Part shown: one piece after another, positions 16,530 through 25,116 of the stretch
Layout: each line of letters starts with the position of its first letter
Position numbering within the stretch: position 1 is the first letter of the stretch
IMG/VR virus record: IMGVR_UViG_3300033146_002524
Location: 1-38,856 of that record
Strand: one strand, 5' to 3'
Source of the DNA: a virus
DNA: 38,856 bases
Translations under genes and position numbers: made by a program
The notes under the pieces: model-generated
Told to the model about the DNA's origin: nothing
Databases searched by the model: none
What the model saw: only the letters and a program-made list of their open reading frames with translations

Positions 16530-16862
16530 TTAAGCGTCGCCGTTTTCAGAATTAGAAGCGTCGTCTTCGCTTTCGTCTTCGTCTTCAACTGTAAGGAACT
16601 CTTTAAGAAGTTCTTTCGCTTTTCGTTTAGCTGTCACTACCTCAACTTCAGAGAGAACTTTAAGAGCCTTTTTTCTATCAAGGTCTTTAAGTTCGCCAAC
16701 TGTCATAAGGTCTTTTACGCGGTCGTAGCCTTTGTTTTTCTTAAGGGCTTTCGCTTCGTCTTCTGTAACGATATTCACGCCCATATCAAGACGAAGCGAA
16801 CCGATAAACATAATTCTATCGTTGCCGTCTGTTCTTTTTACTTTAAAAATTTTGTTAGCCAT
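16530..16862 (-). CDS. Small head-region protein with acidic tail
   Basis: 110 aa between capsid and connector genes. The N-terminal 50 residues are basic and strand-rich (NKIFKVKRTDGNDRIMFIGS), then helices with KKALKVLSEVEVV, and a C-terminal 20-residue tail of Glu, Asp and Ser. It resembles the small capsid-adjacent proteins that lie before DUF4054 adaptors, but no family is named. Soluble, no membrane part. Confidence 0.6.
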   Translation of the reverse strand: MANKIFKVKRTDGNDRIMFIGSLRLDMGVNIVTEDEAKALKKNKGYDRVKDLMTVGELKDLDRKKALKVLSEVEVVTAKRKAKELLKEFLTVEDEDESEDDASNSENGDA

Positions 16863-16920
16863 TTCGTTTTTTCCTTTTTTATAAAAACTTTGTTTTAACC
16901 TTTAACCAACTAATAGAAGA

Positions 16921-16954
16921 TACTGTAGCAAGCCCCGAAGAACCCGCTACAGTA
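16921..16954 (-). other. Stable hairpin after the major capsid gene
   Basis: Perfect 9-bp stem TACTGTAGC / GCTACAGTA with a 16-base loop that can itself pair around a TTCG. There is no T-run after it on the minus strand, so it is not a typical terminator. It may protect the 3' end of capsid mRNA or be a processing site; that is inference. Confidence 0.55.
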
Positions 16955-16961
16955 AGCTTTA

Positions 16962-17906
16962 TTAAATACCTTCAGCGATAGCCATAGTAAGCGGGTAGCG
17001 TACAGTCATACCAGCCGTTTTAGCGTAACAGTTTGTAAGCCAAGCCAAGTTTTTAGGCTGTGGTGGCATCTGTTTAAACTCTAAAGGAATTTCAAGAGCC
17101 AAGTAAGAAATATCGTTTACAAAAGCGAACAAACAGTTTACGGGTGCGGTTCCACCCGACGGTGCGGGGTTCATATCACCAAGCTCTGAAACAAAATCTA
17201 CAGTAAGATTTTCGTAGTTTTCTTTGAGAACTGAAAGAATTGTTTTGTTGTCGTAAAGAATAGTATTCTTAAGTTTTGACCAACGATTAGCGGAAACTAA
17301 AAGCGTGTCGGCTTCTTCTTTTCCGTTTGTCGCATTGAAAACCATATCAAGAGTGCCTACACAATCGTCGTAAATCTGCTTAGGCGTTGCGGTAGTCCAG
17401 TCACCAGTAATAGCCGAACCTACGGAAATATTAGGGTTATAAAAAAGCCCTACAATATCAGCTTCTTCATCACCAAGCCACGCGATTTTTTCTAAAAGCT
17501 CTTCCCAAGCTCTACGAACCGCAATAGCTTCTTCTGAAGGTAGGTTCGTCTTCCCAGCCTGTGACGCTTCTACATCGTCTACAGAATATTCGTAAGCATT
17601 ACCGAAAGCCTTAACCTTAGCTACAACCTCTTTTTTACCAACGGTAGCAAGTGGTAGGTTATCGGCGTAAGACTGAATAAGTTTCATCATTCCGAAGCGT
17701 TCAATAACTTTGTAAGTGTGGTTCTTTGCGAAAGAAGGCACATCGTAAGAAATTGGTAGAATTTCACGGGCTTTAAGGTTTCGTAGCGGTGCTTTGTAAA
17801 CCTGTTTACGAACATAGGTAAGCTCACGCTCTGTAAAAGCGGTCGTTACAGAGTCCATATTGTAGCCGTCCATTTTTGGCAACTTGATAGTTTTTTTCTT
17901 TTTCAT
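16962..17906 (-). CDS. Major capsid protein, DUF2184-like HK97 fold
   Basis: 314 aa. The start has a basic segment then NMDSVTTAFTERELTYVRKQ, followed by VYKAPLRNLKAREILPIS. The word TYKVIERFGMMKLIQSYADN and the region VVAKVKAFGNAYEYSVDDVE match the DUF2184 family of major capsid proteins. The axial domain includes LLVSANRWSKLKN, and the protein ends KTAGMTVRYPLTMAIAEGI. It follows the cement protein by 24 bp. The shell would be an HK97-type icosahedron. Confidence 0.85.
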   Translation of the reverse strand: MKKKKTIKLPKMDGYNMDSVTTAFTERELTYVRKQVYKAPLRNLKAREILPISYDVPSFAKNHTYKVIERFGMMKLIQSYADNLPLATVGKKEVVAKVKAFGNAYEYSVDDVEASQAGKTNLPSEEAIAVRRAWEELLEKIAWLGDEEADIVGLFYNPNISVGSAITGDWTTATPKQIYDDCVGTLDMVFNATNGKEEADTLLVSANRWSKLKNTILYDNKTILSVLKENYENLTVDFVSELGDMNPAPSGGTAPVNCLFAFVNDISYLALEIPLEFKQMPPQPKNLAWLTNCYAKTAGMTVRYPLTMAIAEGI

Positions 17907-17930
17907 TTTATTTTTTCCTTTTCTGAAGAA

Positions 17931-18377
17931 TTACGGTAGGTTAATTTCTACCAAAACAAGACCGTCGGTTACATCAACACAACGGAATACAGCGGTTTCG
18001 ATAATAGGGTTTGCTCCGCTATCGTCGGTATCAGTTAAACGCTTTTCAGCGTCCGACATATCAACATAGACTTTACCGCCTTCAGTAGGGGTTACAAGAG
18101 TAGTAGAAGCTTGACACCAAATACGCCCTTGACGCTTGTAAGTGACCGCTTCGCCTGTTTCGTAATAACCTTTTTCGTTGTGAATTTGAACCGATAAACC
18201 CATAATTTTATCGGTGTCTACTGTTACATTTTTAAGCTTTTTACCATCTGTAGTAAGTGCTACAGCTTTACCGAATTTGATAATTCCAGAAGCTACACGA
18301 CCACTTTCGTTATAGCTGTTTCCACTATCGGCTTGCATACCCTCTACAGCGGGGTTCATATCTTCGTAGGCTCCCAT
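17931..18377 (-). CDS. Capsid decoration / structural cement protein
   Basis: 148 aa, overlapping the protease gene by 1 nt. The strands FGKAVALTTDGKKLKNVT and VDTDKIMGLSVQIHN, then GEAVTYKRQGRIWCQASTTL, GGKVYVDMSD and the end TDGLVLVEINLP are the pattern of the gp24-type cement proteins (formerly DUF2190-like). Related proteins bind the outside of the DUF2184 shell. The gene order protease-cement-capsid supports it. Confidence 0.75.
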   Translation of the reverse strand: MGAYEDMNPAVEGMQADSGNSYNESGRVASGIIKFGKAVALTTDGKKLKNVTVDTDKIMGLSVQIHNEKGYYETGEAVTYKRQGRIWCQASTTLVTPTEGGKVYVDMSDAEKRLTDTDDSGANPIIETAVFRCVDVTDGLVLVEINLP

Positions 18378-19579
18378 TATTTAGCCCCTTTCTCTTTGTA
18401 TCGTTTCATAAGCTTGTTACGCTCTTCGTCTTCAGAGTCGTAGCGGTATTCGTCTTCGTCACCATCAGTTTTAGGCGTGAAAGCGTCGCTACGCTGTGAA
18501 GAAATACCGTCTGTTTTTGTTTCAGTAGGTGCTTCTTCGTTGTTTCCACCTTCGCCGTCTCCAGCATCAGAACGGGAAACCGCAATGTCAAAGAAAGCGT
18601 TAATGTAAGCTTCGTCACCGTCAAGATTAGCGTTAGCGTCGAAAGCTTTTACAGCTTCTTTTTTAACATCAAGGTCGCTTTTGCCGTCAAAGTTAGCACC
18701 ATCACCGACAACTTTTTTAGCCTTTGTTTCAAGGTCTACGCGGGCTTTTACAAGCTTCGCTACAACTTCGTCGCTATTAGCTGTTTTAATCTCTTCTTTA
18801 AGCTTTGCTACTTCGCCTTCTGAAGCGTCAAGCTTAGCCTGTAGCTCTGAAGCCTTAGTAGAAGCGTTGTCGGCTTTCTGCTTAAGGTTCGCTACGGCTG
18901 TTTCAACTTTTGAAGCGTCGCCGTCTTCAACTTGTACGGCTACGCCGTCCACTACAATAGTTTTCATCTTTGCCACCTTTCGCGTGGGTTCGGTTTTACT
19001 ATCTGTTCTACTTTGTTTAATTACTGTTTCTGAAATAGACATATTTACAGGGGCTTCGTCTTCACTATCAAACTTAATAGAAGCTTTGTCGCCCGCTCTT
19101 GCTCTATCAACGATAGCAAGGTGATTGTATTCTATTTCAGTTTGTCTGTGGTCGTAACGCTCGCCGTTGTACTCTCCTACCTCTTCGATTAGTTCAACTT
19201 CATAACCTAAAGAAAGCTGAACCTTACCGCTATCAATAGCCGTTACAGCGTCTTCGTGGGTAACGGTTAAATTTAATTTAACAAATTCACCATCTACAGA
19301 ATATTCGTCACCAGTATAACCCTTTTGATACTGTGAAGCATTTTTAGAGTTCACCAATTCGGTAGGGTGATTTAATGTTACAGGTCTTCTCTGAAGACTG
19401 TCTAAAGACTTTGTTTTAAAAACATCGTCGGGGTGTCGTAACTCTCTTCGTATCGAACCGTCTTCATTTAGATATTTAAAAACACCTGTACGCGTTACAA
19501 TAGCGTTAGTTTCAATATACCCCTCTTTAGTCATTCGGGTATAAGGCACTTCTATTCTATCGCTTCTTATTTTCTTCAT
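18377..19579 (-). CDS. DUF2213 prohead protease fused to scaffold
   Basis: 400 aa. Residues 1-165 have the DUF2213 pattern: TRTGVFKYLNEDG, LQRRPVTLNHPTELV with His71, GKVQLSLGYEVELIEE with Ser123, and TEIEYNHLAIVDRARAG with His153. These Ser and His residues are the likely active site of the maturation protease. Residues about 205-300 are a long coiled coil rich in Ala, Lys and Glu (LKQKADNASTKASELQAKL), and the rest is acidic, which fits an internal scaffold that is cut out as the head matures. Upstream lies the short RNA gene, which ends in a terminator just before this start. Confidence 0.8.
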   Translation of the reverse strand: MKKIRSDRIEVPYTRMTKEGYIETNAIVTRTGVFKYLNEDGSIRRELRHPDDVFKTKSLDSLQRRPVTLNHPTELVNSKNASQYQKGYTGDEYSVDGEFVKLNLTVTHEDAVTAIDSGKVQLSLGYEVELIEEVGEYNGERYDHRQTEIEYNHLAIVDRARAGDKASIKFDSEDEAPVNMSISETVIKQSRTDSKTEPTRKVAKMKTIVVDGVAVQVEDGDASKVETAVANLKQKADNASTKASELQAKLDASEGEVAKLKEEIKTANSDEVVAKLVKARVDLETKAKKVVGDGANFDGKSDLDVKKEAVKAFDANANLDGDEAYINAFFDIAVSRSDAGDGEGGNNEEAPTETKTDGISSQRSDAFTPKTDGDEDEYRYDSEDEERNKLMKRYKEKGAK

Positions 19580-19603
19580 ATCAAAACCCTTAAATTTTTA
19601 AAC

Positions 19604-19647
19604 AAAAAAAAGGGTTGCAAATCTCAACGAAGAGAAAAGCAACCCCC
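19604..19647 (-). terminator. Intrinsic terminator before the DUF2213 gene
   Basis: Stem GGGTTGC / GCAACCC with an inner TCTC-TTCGTT-GAGA hairpin, followed by eight T. It ends the short RNA. Read-through from upstream head genes must pass it, so it may also set the level of scaffold and capsid mRNA. Confidence 0.85.
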
Positions 19648-19766
19648 TAATTAGCGTTCTAATAAGCTTGAAATCAAAGTGGCTATCGTTAAATAGTATC
19701 TAAGACTTAGAAGAACGGTTAGCGGTATCAACTTAGCATAAGGAAAGGCTAAAGGCGTTTACGCTT
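19604..19766 (-). ncRNA. Predicted short RNA, about 160 nt, in the head operon
   Basis: A promoter (TTGCAC at 19801-19796, 17-nt spacer, TATACT at 19778-19773) is followed by about 120 nt without an ORF and then a strong intrinsic terminator. Within it, CGTTCT (19717-19712) can pair with AGAACG (19660-19655), extended by TAAG/CTTA beyond a 2x2 internal loop, and smaller stems lie at the 5' end (ATAAG/CTTAT; GCG/CGC). No codon frame of note is present. It could be a stand-alone small RNA or an attenuated leader for the DUF2213 gene. Ends are estimated, not mapped. Confidence 0.6.
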
Positions 19767-19772
19767 ATCATA

Positions 19773-19801
19773 AGTATAGATAAAAAACACAAAAAGTGCA
19801 A
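19773..19801 (-). promoter_or_regulatory. Sigma70-like promoter of the short RNA
   Basis: -35 TTGCAC, 17 nt, -10 TATACT. This is the closest match to the sigma70 consensus that I found in the window. It overlaps the stop of the 58-aa gene by only a few bases. Start of transcription expected near 19766. Confidence 0.75.
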
Positions 19802-19805
19802 GTTT

Positions 19806-19982
19806 TTATTTACCCCCGCCGAAATGTTCTTTTGTTTCTACTTCCACTTTTAGCGGGCTACCGTTACGAAAGTGAATAGTAAAAGATAGAGAACCGTTCT
19901 CTATTTCAGTTATCTTTTTCGCTACAATTTGCCCGAAGTGTTCAATAAGTCTTTTAAGCGTCCACGCGTTAGCTTTAGCCAT
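19806..19982 (-). CDS. Small protein, 58 aa
   Basis: ATG at 19982 with AAGGGG 7 nt upstream; TAA at 19808-19806. Sequence MAKANAWTLKRLIEHFGQIV then AKKITEIENGSLSFTIHF, ending EHFGGGK: a short helix followed by a strand pair. No family recognised. The fit to the ribosome site and the tight position between the 64-aa gene and the short RNA promoter support it as real. Confidence 0.65.
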   Translation of the reverse strand: MAKANAWTLKRLIEHFGQIVAKKITEIENGSLSFTIHFRNGSPLKVEVETKEHFGGGK

Positions 19983-20037
19983 TGCTACCCCTTATTTAAG
20001 TTGTTTATGTTGCGAAAATACATTATCCCGAAAACTG

Positions 20038-20232
20038 TTAGTATTTAACATCTTCTTCGGGGTCTTTTATGTAAGTTTCGTGTACTACTTCAGCACCAGC
20101 CGAAGAAAATTTGTTAAATTCGTCTTCTGAAATTTTAACTAAACCACCGCTTTTATTAAGCTTGTAAAAGTCGTTATAGGTTCCTTCAACTTCTTTAAAA
20201 GCGAAAATTACTTTTTTCTCTTTCTTTGCCAT
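20038..20232 (-). CDS. Small protein, 64 aa
   Basis: Lies 4 bp after the minor head gene. Sequence MAKKEKKVIFAFKEVEGTYN then DFYKLNKSGGLVKISEDEF, with an acidic end. It looks like the small strand-helix proteins often found next to gp7-type head genes. Function unknown. Confidence 0.6.
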   Translation of the reverse strand: MAKKEKKVIFAFKEVEGTYNDFYKLNKSGGLVKISEDEFNKFSSAGAEVVHETYIKDPEEDVKY

Positions 20233-20236
20233 TTTC

Positions 20237-22255
20237 CTACTCTCCTTCTGCTAATTTATCAACAATACCATACTTACGGTATTGCTCTATTTCACGCTCT
20301 ACTATTTCGCCTACCATCTTCGCGAAAGGTCGCGGGTTGTCGGCGTAATTCCATTCGGCGTAAGCTTCGGCGAACGCTTCGGAATAAACTACCCTTCTAT
20401 CCGAAGTAGCATAACGCGAAACTAATTCTGTTATAGTTTTACCTTCTTTTCTAACAAGATTATCAACTTTAATTCTGTAGTCGTTCCTGTCTGTAATATT
20501 AAAAAATCTGTCTATTTCGTGTCCGAACTCGTGGGCTACTACAGCTTCGTAGGCGTATTCTTTATTTATTGTCTTCGGTTGCCATTGAATATCTATCATT
20601 TTTTCACCGCTTTTAATAGCTTCTTCACCCTTAGCCATAGCGTCGGAAAAATAAACACCCTCTAAGTCTACCCGTCTATATCCTACATTTGCACCCCTAC
20701 CGAATTGAGTACCACGCCCCGCCGAAAAAGCCCCGCTTTTAGGGTTGGCGTAGTTGCCACGAAACTTATACTTTTTCTTTAAAGCACCAATTACAGCCTT
20801 TTCGGCTTCCTCTTTAGATAGTCTATAAGCCATATAACGCTTAACACTATCTCCAAAGTCTTTACTTTCCTTAAAACGCCTTATAATATCGTCTTTAGCG
20901 TACTTATTCACATTTGAAGCCGAACCAAAACCGCGAAGGTTCTTACGAAGTTCGGGAAAGAAAGAAAGCTGTTTATGTGTTGCTAACATCAACTTTTCAA
21001 AAGCTAAGTCGTCGAACTTATCAAGGTTCTTAGTCATAGCTTTAAGGTCGTCCGAAGGGTTAGCTATAAAGTCCAAAATAAAAGAGTTTCTAAGTTTTAC
21101 TTTATCCTTCTTCTTCGCTATCTTGCTAAACCCCCTTATCACCGCTAACGCTTCTTCTTGTGAAGCTGTAGCAATATCGAACCCGTCGGGAACTATACCG
21201 CCGTACTTCTCAACTACTGAAGGCGTTTTAGTTGTTTTTGGTGTAGTAGGTTTCTTAGTTGGCGTAGTGGTCTTCTTTCGTCTCTTAGGCTTTGGCGTAG
21301 GCGAAGGAATAGTAGCCGTAGAAGTAGCACCGCCGTAAAGTTTGTTAAATACTTCGCTGTTTTTAGCTTCTATTTTACCTTTTGTTTCGGTGTAGAGTTC
21401 GCCGTTTATTTCGTCGCTGAAGTCGTCGGGCAAATCCCACGCTAAAACCGCTTCGGCGTGGCATCTACATTGTATATCTTCGGCGGGGTTCCCTGTCTCT
21501 TCGGGGGGCTTTTCGTAGGAAAAAACACGCCCTTCGTTTCGTTGGTGGGTTGGTCTTACCCGTTCGTCCTGTGAAGTTCGCCAAATATAGTGATTTAAAC
21601 CAGCGTCGGCTTGTCTTCGCTTTGTCATTTGGGCGTTAGCTTTAGTAGTTTGGTCGCGGGCTATAAGGTTAGCCCTGTACTTCATACCCTCAATAACACC
21701 ACCTTTATCCGAAAGCTTTTTAGCTATCGTTTCGACGCGTTCGCCGTTATGAAAAGAAGTAGTAAAAGTGTGTTCTACCTTCTTCACAATATCGCTTACA
21801 AGACTTTTAATAAGCCCCATATTTTGGTTTATCCAAAGTTTAGAAGTCGGTATAATCCACGCTTCAGAGCTGAAGAAAGGAACACCAACCGCCCAACGCT
21901 GAAAAGTAGCCCATTCTTCACGGTTAAAGTCGTTTATACTACCGTAAATATCTTTTAAGCGGTCTTCTACTTCAACGGGGTTTATTACGCCGTTCATATT
22001 CATTAAAACCGCTTTAAGTATTTCTACATCGTCGTCGTCACCACGAAAAGAGTTCGCTAAGTTTTGGAAACGATAAGAAGAAAGATACTTATCAAGCTCT
22101 TTCTGTAAGTCCTCATAAATAGAGTAAAGATATTTCCTGTAGTACGCTTCAGAGTTACGCGGGTACTTCCAAACGGGGGGCTTTGTTCTAAGCTTCTTAG
22201 CCTTCTCCTTTGGTGTCTTCGCGTTCCATAGAGCATAAAGCCCCCCCTTATCCAT
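20237..22255 (-). CDS. Minor head protein (SPP1 gp7-like) fused to a predicted zinc metallopeptidase
   Basis: About 672 aa from ATG 22255, which overlaps the portal stop as TGATG with AAGGGG 7 nt upstream; a GTG at 22258 is less well spaced. Residues about 185-270 are the gp7-type morphogenesis domain: LIARDQTTKANAQMTKRR, WRTSQDERVRPTHQRNEG, and a final DIQCRCHAEAV. A Pro/Thr/Lys linker follows (about 312-345), then a helical region of unknown type, and a C-terminal domain with VVAHEFGHEIDRFF (HExxH at about 575-579) and YSEAFAEAYAEW about 46 residues later, the layout of gluzincin-type metallopeptidases. Known gp7 proteins are few per head and some leave with the DNA. Delivery of the peptidase into the cell is inference. 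Confidence 0.82.
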   Translation of the reverse strand: MDKGGLYALWNAKTPKEKAKKLRTKPPVWKYPRNSEAYYRKYLYSIYEDLQKELDKYLSSYRFQNLANSFRGDDDDVEILKAVLMNMNGVINPVEVEDRLKDIYGSINDFNREEWATFQRWAVGVPFFSSEAWIIPTSKLWINQNMGLIKSLVSDIVKKVEHTFTTSFHNGERVETIAKKLSDKGGVIEGMKYRANLIARDQTTKANAQMTKRRQADAGLNHYIWRTSQDERVRPTHQRNEGRVFSYEKPPEETGNPAEDIQCRCHAEAVLAWDLPDDFSDEINGELYTETKGKIEAKNSEVFNKLYGGATSTATIPSPTPKPKRRKKTTTPTKKPTTPKTTKTPSVVEKYGGIVPDGFDIATASQEEALAVIRGFSKIAKKKDKVKLRNSFILDFIANPSDDLKAMTKNLDKFDDLAFEKLMLATHKQLSFFPELRKNLRGFGSASNVNKYAKDDIIRRFKESKDFGDSVKRYMAYRLSKEEAEKAVIGALKKKYKFRGNYANPKSGAFSAGRGTQFGRGANVGYRRVDLEGVYFSDAMAKGEEAIKSGEKMIDIQWQPKTINKEYAYEAVVAHEFGHEIDRFFNITDRNDYRIKVDNLVRKEGKTITELVSRYATSDRRVVYSEAFAEAYAEWNYADNPRPFAKMVGEIVEREIEQYRKYGIVDKLAEGE

Positions 22256-23526
22256 CACTTAGCCCCTTCGCCGTTATTCATAGCGTTAAAAGCTACATCG
22301 TTGTAAGCTTCGTCAATCTCGATAGAAGTACCGAAGCCGTCTTTACCAAAACGCGACTGTCTAACCTCTTCGGGTGCTATAATCCCCTCTTCTAAATAGA
22401 TTTTGTCGGCATCGGCGTAAGCTTTGTAGGTCTTACTCTTCTGTTCTGCTGTCTGTGGTTTTACCTCGTGTGGCATAAACACCACTTCACCCTTGTAAAA
22501 GATTTTAGCGACCGCTTCGACTACAGGTATTACTTTCTCGTTTAAGAAGTCTTCTAAATACTCTACCCAGTCGCCAGTTTCACCCTCGCCCGAATTGTTA
22601 AGCCCGCCTGTTTGCTTACCAAACAAGATACGGGCTGGAATACCCGAAGAAAGGGTAGAACTATCGGCTATTCTATCCAAAATATCTACGAAGCCCGTAG
22701 CAACTGAAGAAAGCTTTTCTATCTTTTCGTCTTTATCGTGAATAGCGATATTCATATTATTAAGCGTAGAATTAAAAACGCGAAGACGCTTCTTTAAATC
22801 GTCTTCTTCTCCCGACCGTATAGCGTCAAAAAGTCCGTCTATTTCAAGAGCGATATTTACGAAGTTGTTACCGATACGCTTACCGTTATCTATCGTGTCG
22901 TCGTATCTTACGATAGCGTCTTTATTTGTGTAAATCTCACTATCACCCCAGTAGCCATTTTGAATATAAGTATCTTCGTCTACAGGAATACCGTCAAGCT
23001 CGACTACGCGGGTGTAGTGAACCTTGTAAGAAGAATAGCCCGACGCGATAATTTCGTAATATTCGGGTTTCCCGTAACGCTCGCTTTCGGGGTCGCGGTT
23101 CAAGTCGTTAGACTTTATCACCTGTTCGCGTCGGTAAACTCTTACAAAATCTACATCTACTTTGTCGGTTACATTTGCAGGGTCTAAGAAAGTACGCCCG
23201 TCGTTAATGCCTAAAACGATTAAAGCCCCTCCGTAAATTCGTTCGTACTTAAGAGCTTTTTTTAAGTTCTTGATAAAGTCGATTTTCTTAAATTGCTCTT
23301 CTAAAAACTCTTTGTTGTCGCTTACAATATCCCAGCCAACCCGTACCGAACGGTCTACAGGGCGGTCTACAATAGCTTTAGCCATACCGATAGTGCGATA
23401 GAAAGCCCGTAAAGTTTCGTCTGTAATGTGACCAGCTTCTACAGCGTGGGTGTATCTTTCGGGGTCATCTATATCCCCTTTCCCTACTAACAGGTTACTA
23501 AGCCCGTCTGTTATTGCTCTACTCAT
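22255..23526 (-). CDS. Portal protein, DUF1073-like
   Basis: 423 aa. The words MSRAITDGLSNLLVGKGDID, then FYRTIGMAKAIVDRPVDRSV and RVGWDIVSD open the protein as in DUF1073 portals. Then KALKYERIYGGALIVLGIND, and in the C-terminal half SSGIPARILFGKQTGGLNNS followed by GEGETGDWVEYLEDFLNE, the best-conserved block of this family. The twelve-fold portal is the DNA gate of the head. It lies 54 bp after terminase and overlaps the minor head gene. Confidence 0.88.
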   Translation of the reverse strand: MSRAITDGLSNLLVGKGDIDDPERYTHAVEAGHITDETLRAFYRTIGMAKAIVDRPVDRSVRVGWDIVSDNKEFLEEQFKKIDFIKNLKKALKYERIYGGALIVLGINDGRTFLDPANVTDKVDVDFVRVYRREQVIKSNDLNRDPESERYGKPEYYEIIASGYSSYKVHYTRVVELDGIPVDEDTYIQNGYWGDSEIYTNKDAIVRYDDTIDNGKRIGNNFVNIALEIDGLFDAIRSGEEDDLKKRLRVFNSTLNNMNIAIHDKDEKIEKLSSVATGFVDILDRIADSSTLSSGIPARILFGKQTGGLNNSGEGETGDWVEYLEDFLNEKVIPVVEAVAKIFYKGEVVFMPHEVKPQTAEQKSKTYKAYADADKIYLEEGIIAPEEVRQSRFGKDGFGTSIEIDEAYNDVAFNAMNNGEGAK

Positions 23527-23562
23527 ATTTAGCCCTTTTCTAAGAAGTACTACTACTATTCT

Positions 23563-23590
23563 AATATAACTTTACAAATTCTAAAGTAAA
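23563..23590 (-). promoter_or_regulatory. Possible promoter between terminase and portal
   Basis: TTTACT (23590-23585) and TATATT (23568-23563) separated by 16 nt, the same hexamers as the two early promoters (which have 18). The -35 overlaps the last codons of terminase. The spacing is short, so this is a weak call. Confidence 0.35.
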
Positions 23591-25116
23591 TCTTTATATC
23601 TGTAAGCTCCTGTATTTTCTAAACACGACGCTACGCCAACTACCAACGCGTCTACATCGTCGTCGTGTGGTGCTGAAGGGAACCCCGTAAGAGTTGCTAA
23701 AAACTTGTCTATAGTTTCGCGTGGTATGTTTTTATTTATAAAAATATTACCATCTTCAAAAGGAACTTCGATAAACGAAGACGCTTTAGCTACTTTGTCA
23801 CCCTTAAGCTGAATTTTCACAACCTTAGAAACTCCCTTAAGAATACGCTTAAAAGTTGTAAAGGTGTCTTTATAACCCCCGAAGCTTTCTACAGCTTGAA
23901 CACAACCGCGACCGTCTTTTAGAGCGGTGCGAACCATCTTCTTATTTCTTTCGGGTGCTTCCTTTCTCATTCTTACAATATCGTCGATATAAACAGAAAC
24001 TATTTCGGGTAATTCGTCGCCCTGTTCGCTGTTCTTAAGCTTCTGAATATTTACGCGGTCTACTTTAACTGCTACTTTTACACCTACAGTATAGTCGGGG
24101 TCTTCGCCCTGCCTTTCAGCTTCAGAGCTTGCCAAGTCCCAACCACGACAAAAAGCACCGAAGCCGTCGGGCTTACCATCTACAAAAGTATAGTTTACGC
24201 CTTCTACTGTTGCTATAATAGAGCCTTCGCGTGCCGACGGGTCGCAATCTAACAACCCCGAAGCGTTATAGGCTCCAAGCGTAGCGTATTGACCTTCGTA
24301 CCACTCTTTGGAAAACTTTTCGGGAAACAAATAACCCGAAGGGTAGCGTTTGCTTCTCGCTGGATAAACAAGCTTTTCAAAACGCGGGAACTCCTTATTT
24401 TTCTTCATTTCGCTTTCTATCATACCGAAAATATCGTTTTTGTGCCACGGGGTCGCTAAGACTATTACTATACAGGGGTCGGCTCTTCTACTCATTAAAT
24501 CGTTTCTGAAGCTTTCCCAAATCTTAACGCGTATCTTTTCGCTTTCCGCGTCTGCTCTACCTTTTAAAAAGTCGTCTAAGATAATCAACCCACCGCCACG
24601 ACCTGTAATAGAGCCACCAAGACCAACCCACGCCGTTTTTCCAATAAGAGTTTTAAAAACACCGTCTTCTACGGTGGTATTTGTAGCCCACTCGCTAACT
24701 GAAGAAACTTCTTTACTTAGTCCCGTGTTAGGGTACAATTCTTTAAACTTATCGCTCTCTAAAAGGTTTCTCGCGTCACGACTAAACAAGTTACTAAGTG
24801 AAGCTGAATAAGAAGAAACAACTACTTCAGCTTCGGGAAACTCCCCTAAGAAGTGCGGTGGTAGTGTTCGCGTTACAGTTTGGCTTTTGTGGTGTCGAAA
24901 CGGTACTTTAATTTCTAAGAAGGTGCTTTTACCTTTGGCGTAATCTCTCATAGCCTTATCAAGTCGGGCGGTTATCTCTTCAATGTGAAAGCCCGTTAAA
25001 AAGTCTATTGTAGAATAGTTCCAAGTGTACCGCACAAATTCCAAGTGACTAAGGCGGGCGGTTTCCCTCTCAATCTCTTTTACAGCGTCACCAATAGAAA
25101 AACCTAAGTCTATCAT
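23581..25116 (-). CDS. terL: Terminase large subunit
   Basis: 511 aa packaging motor. The ATPase has a variant Walker A VPFRHHKSQT (residues 71-80), a Walker B LIILDDFLKG (177-186) and the coupling-type word VLATPWHKNDIFG (219-231). The nuclease domain shows RGWDLASS (324-331) with the first metal-binding Asp and PHDDDVDALVVG (483-494) with the last acidic cluster. Length and order of motifs are those of the Terminase_6/GpA-like group. It follows the small subunit with 1-nt overlap. Confidence 0.93.
   Translation of the reverse strand: MIDLGFSIGDAVKEIERETARLSHLEFVRYTWNYSTIDFLTGFHIEEITARLDKAMRDYAKGKSTFLEIKVPFRHHKSQTVTRTLPPHFLGEFPEAEVVVSSYSASLSNLFSRDARNLLESDKFKELYPNTGLSKEVSSVSEWATNTTVEDGVFKTLIGKTAWVGLGGSITGRGGGLIILDDFLKGRADAESEKIRVKIWESFRNDLMSRRADPCIVIVLATPWHKNDIFGMIESEMKKNKEFPRFEKLVYPARSKRYPSGYLFPEKFSKEWYEGQYATLGAYNASGLLDCDPSAREGSIIATVEGVNYTFVDGKPDGFGAFCRGWDLASSEAERQGEDPDYTVGVKVAVKVDRVNIQKLKNSEQGDELPEIVSVYIDDIVRMRKEAPERNKKMVRTALKDGRGCVQAVESFGGYKDTFTTFKRILKGVSKVVKIQLKGDKVAKASSFIEVPFEDGNIFINKNIPRETIDKFLATLTGFPSAPHDDDVDALVVGVASCLENTGAYRYKDLL

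Noticed and set aside
18681-19124. Long plus-strand ORF over the DUF2213 gene
   Set aside because: Antisense shadow of the Ala/Lys-rich coiled coil. No plus-strand ORF had a plausible protein composition or ribosome site.
19999-20037. 12-codon ORF (MYFRNINNLNKG) before the 58-aa gene
   Set aside because: Weak ribosome site and no sign of selection; treated as leader sequence.
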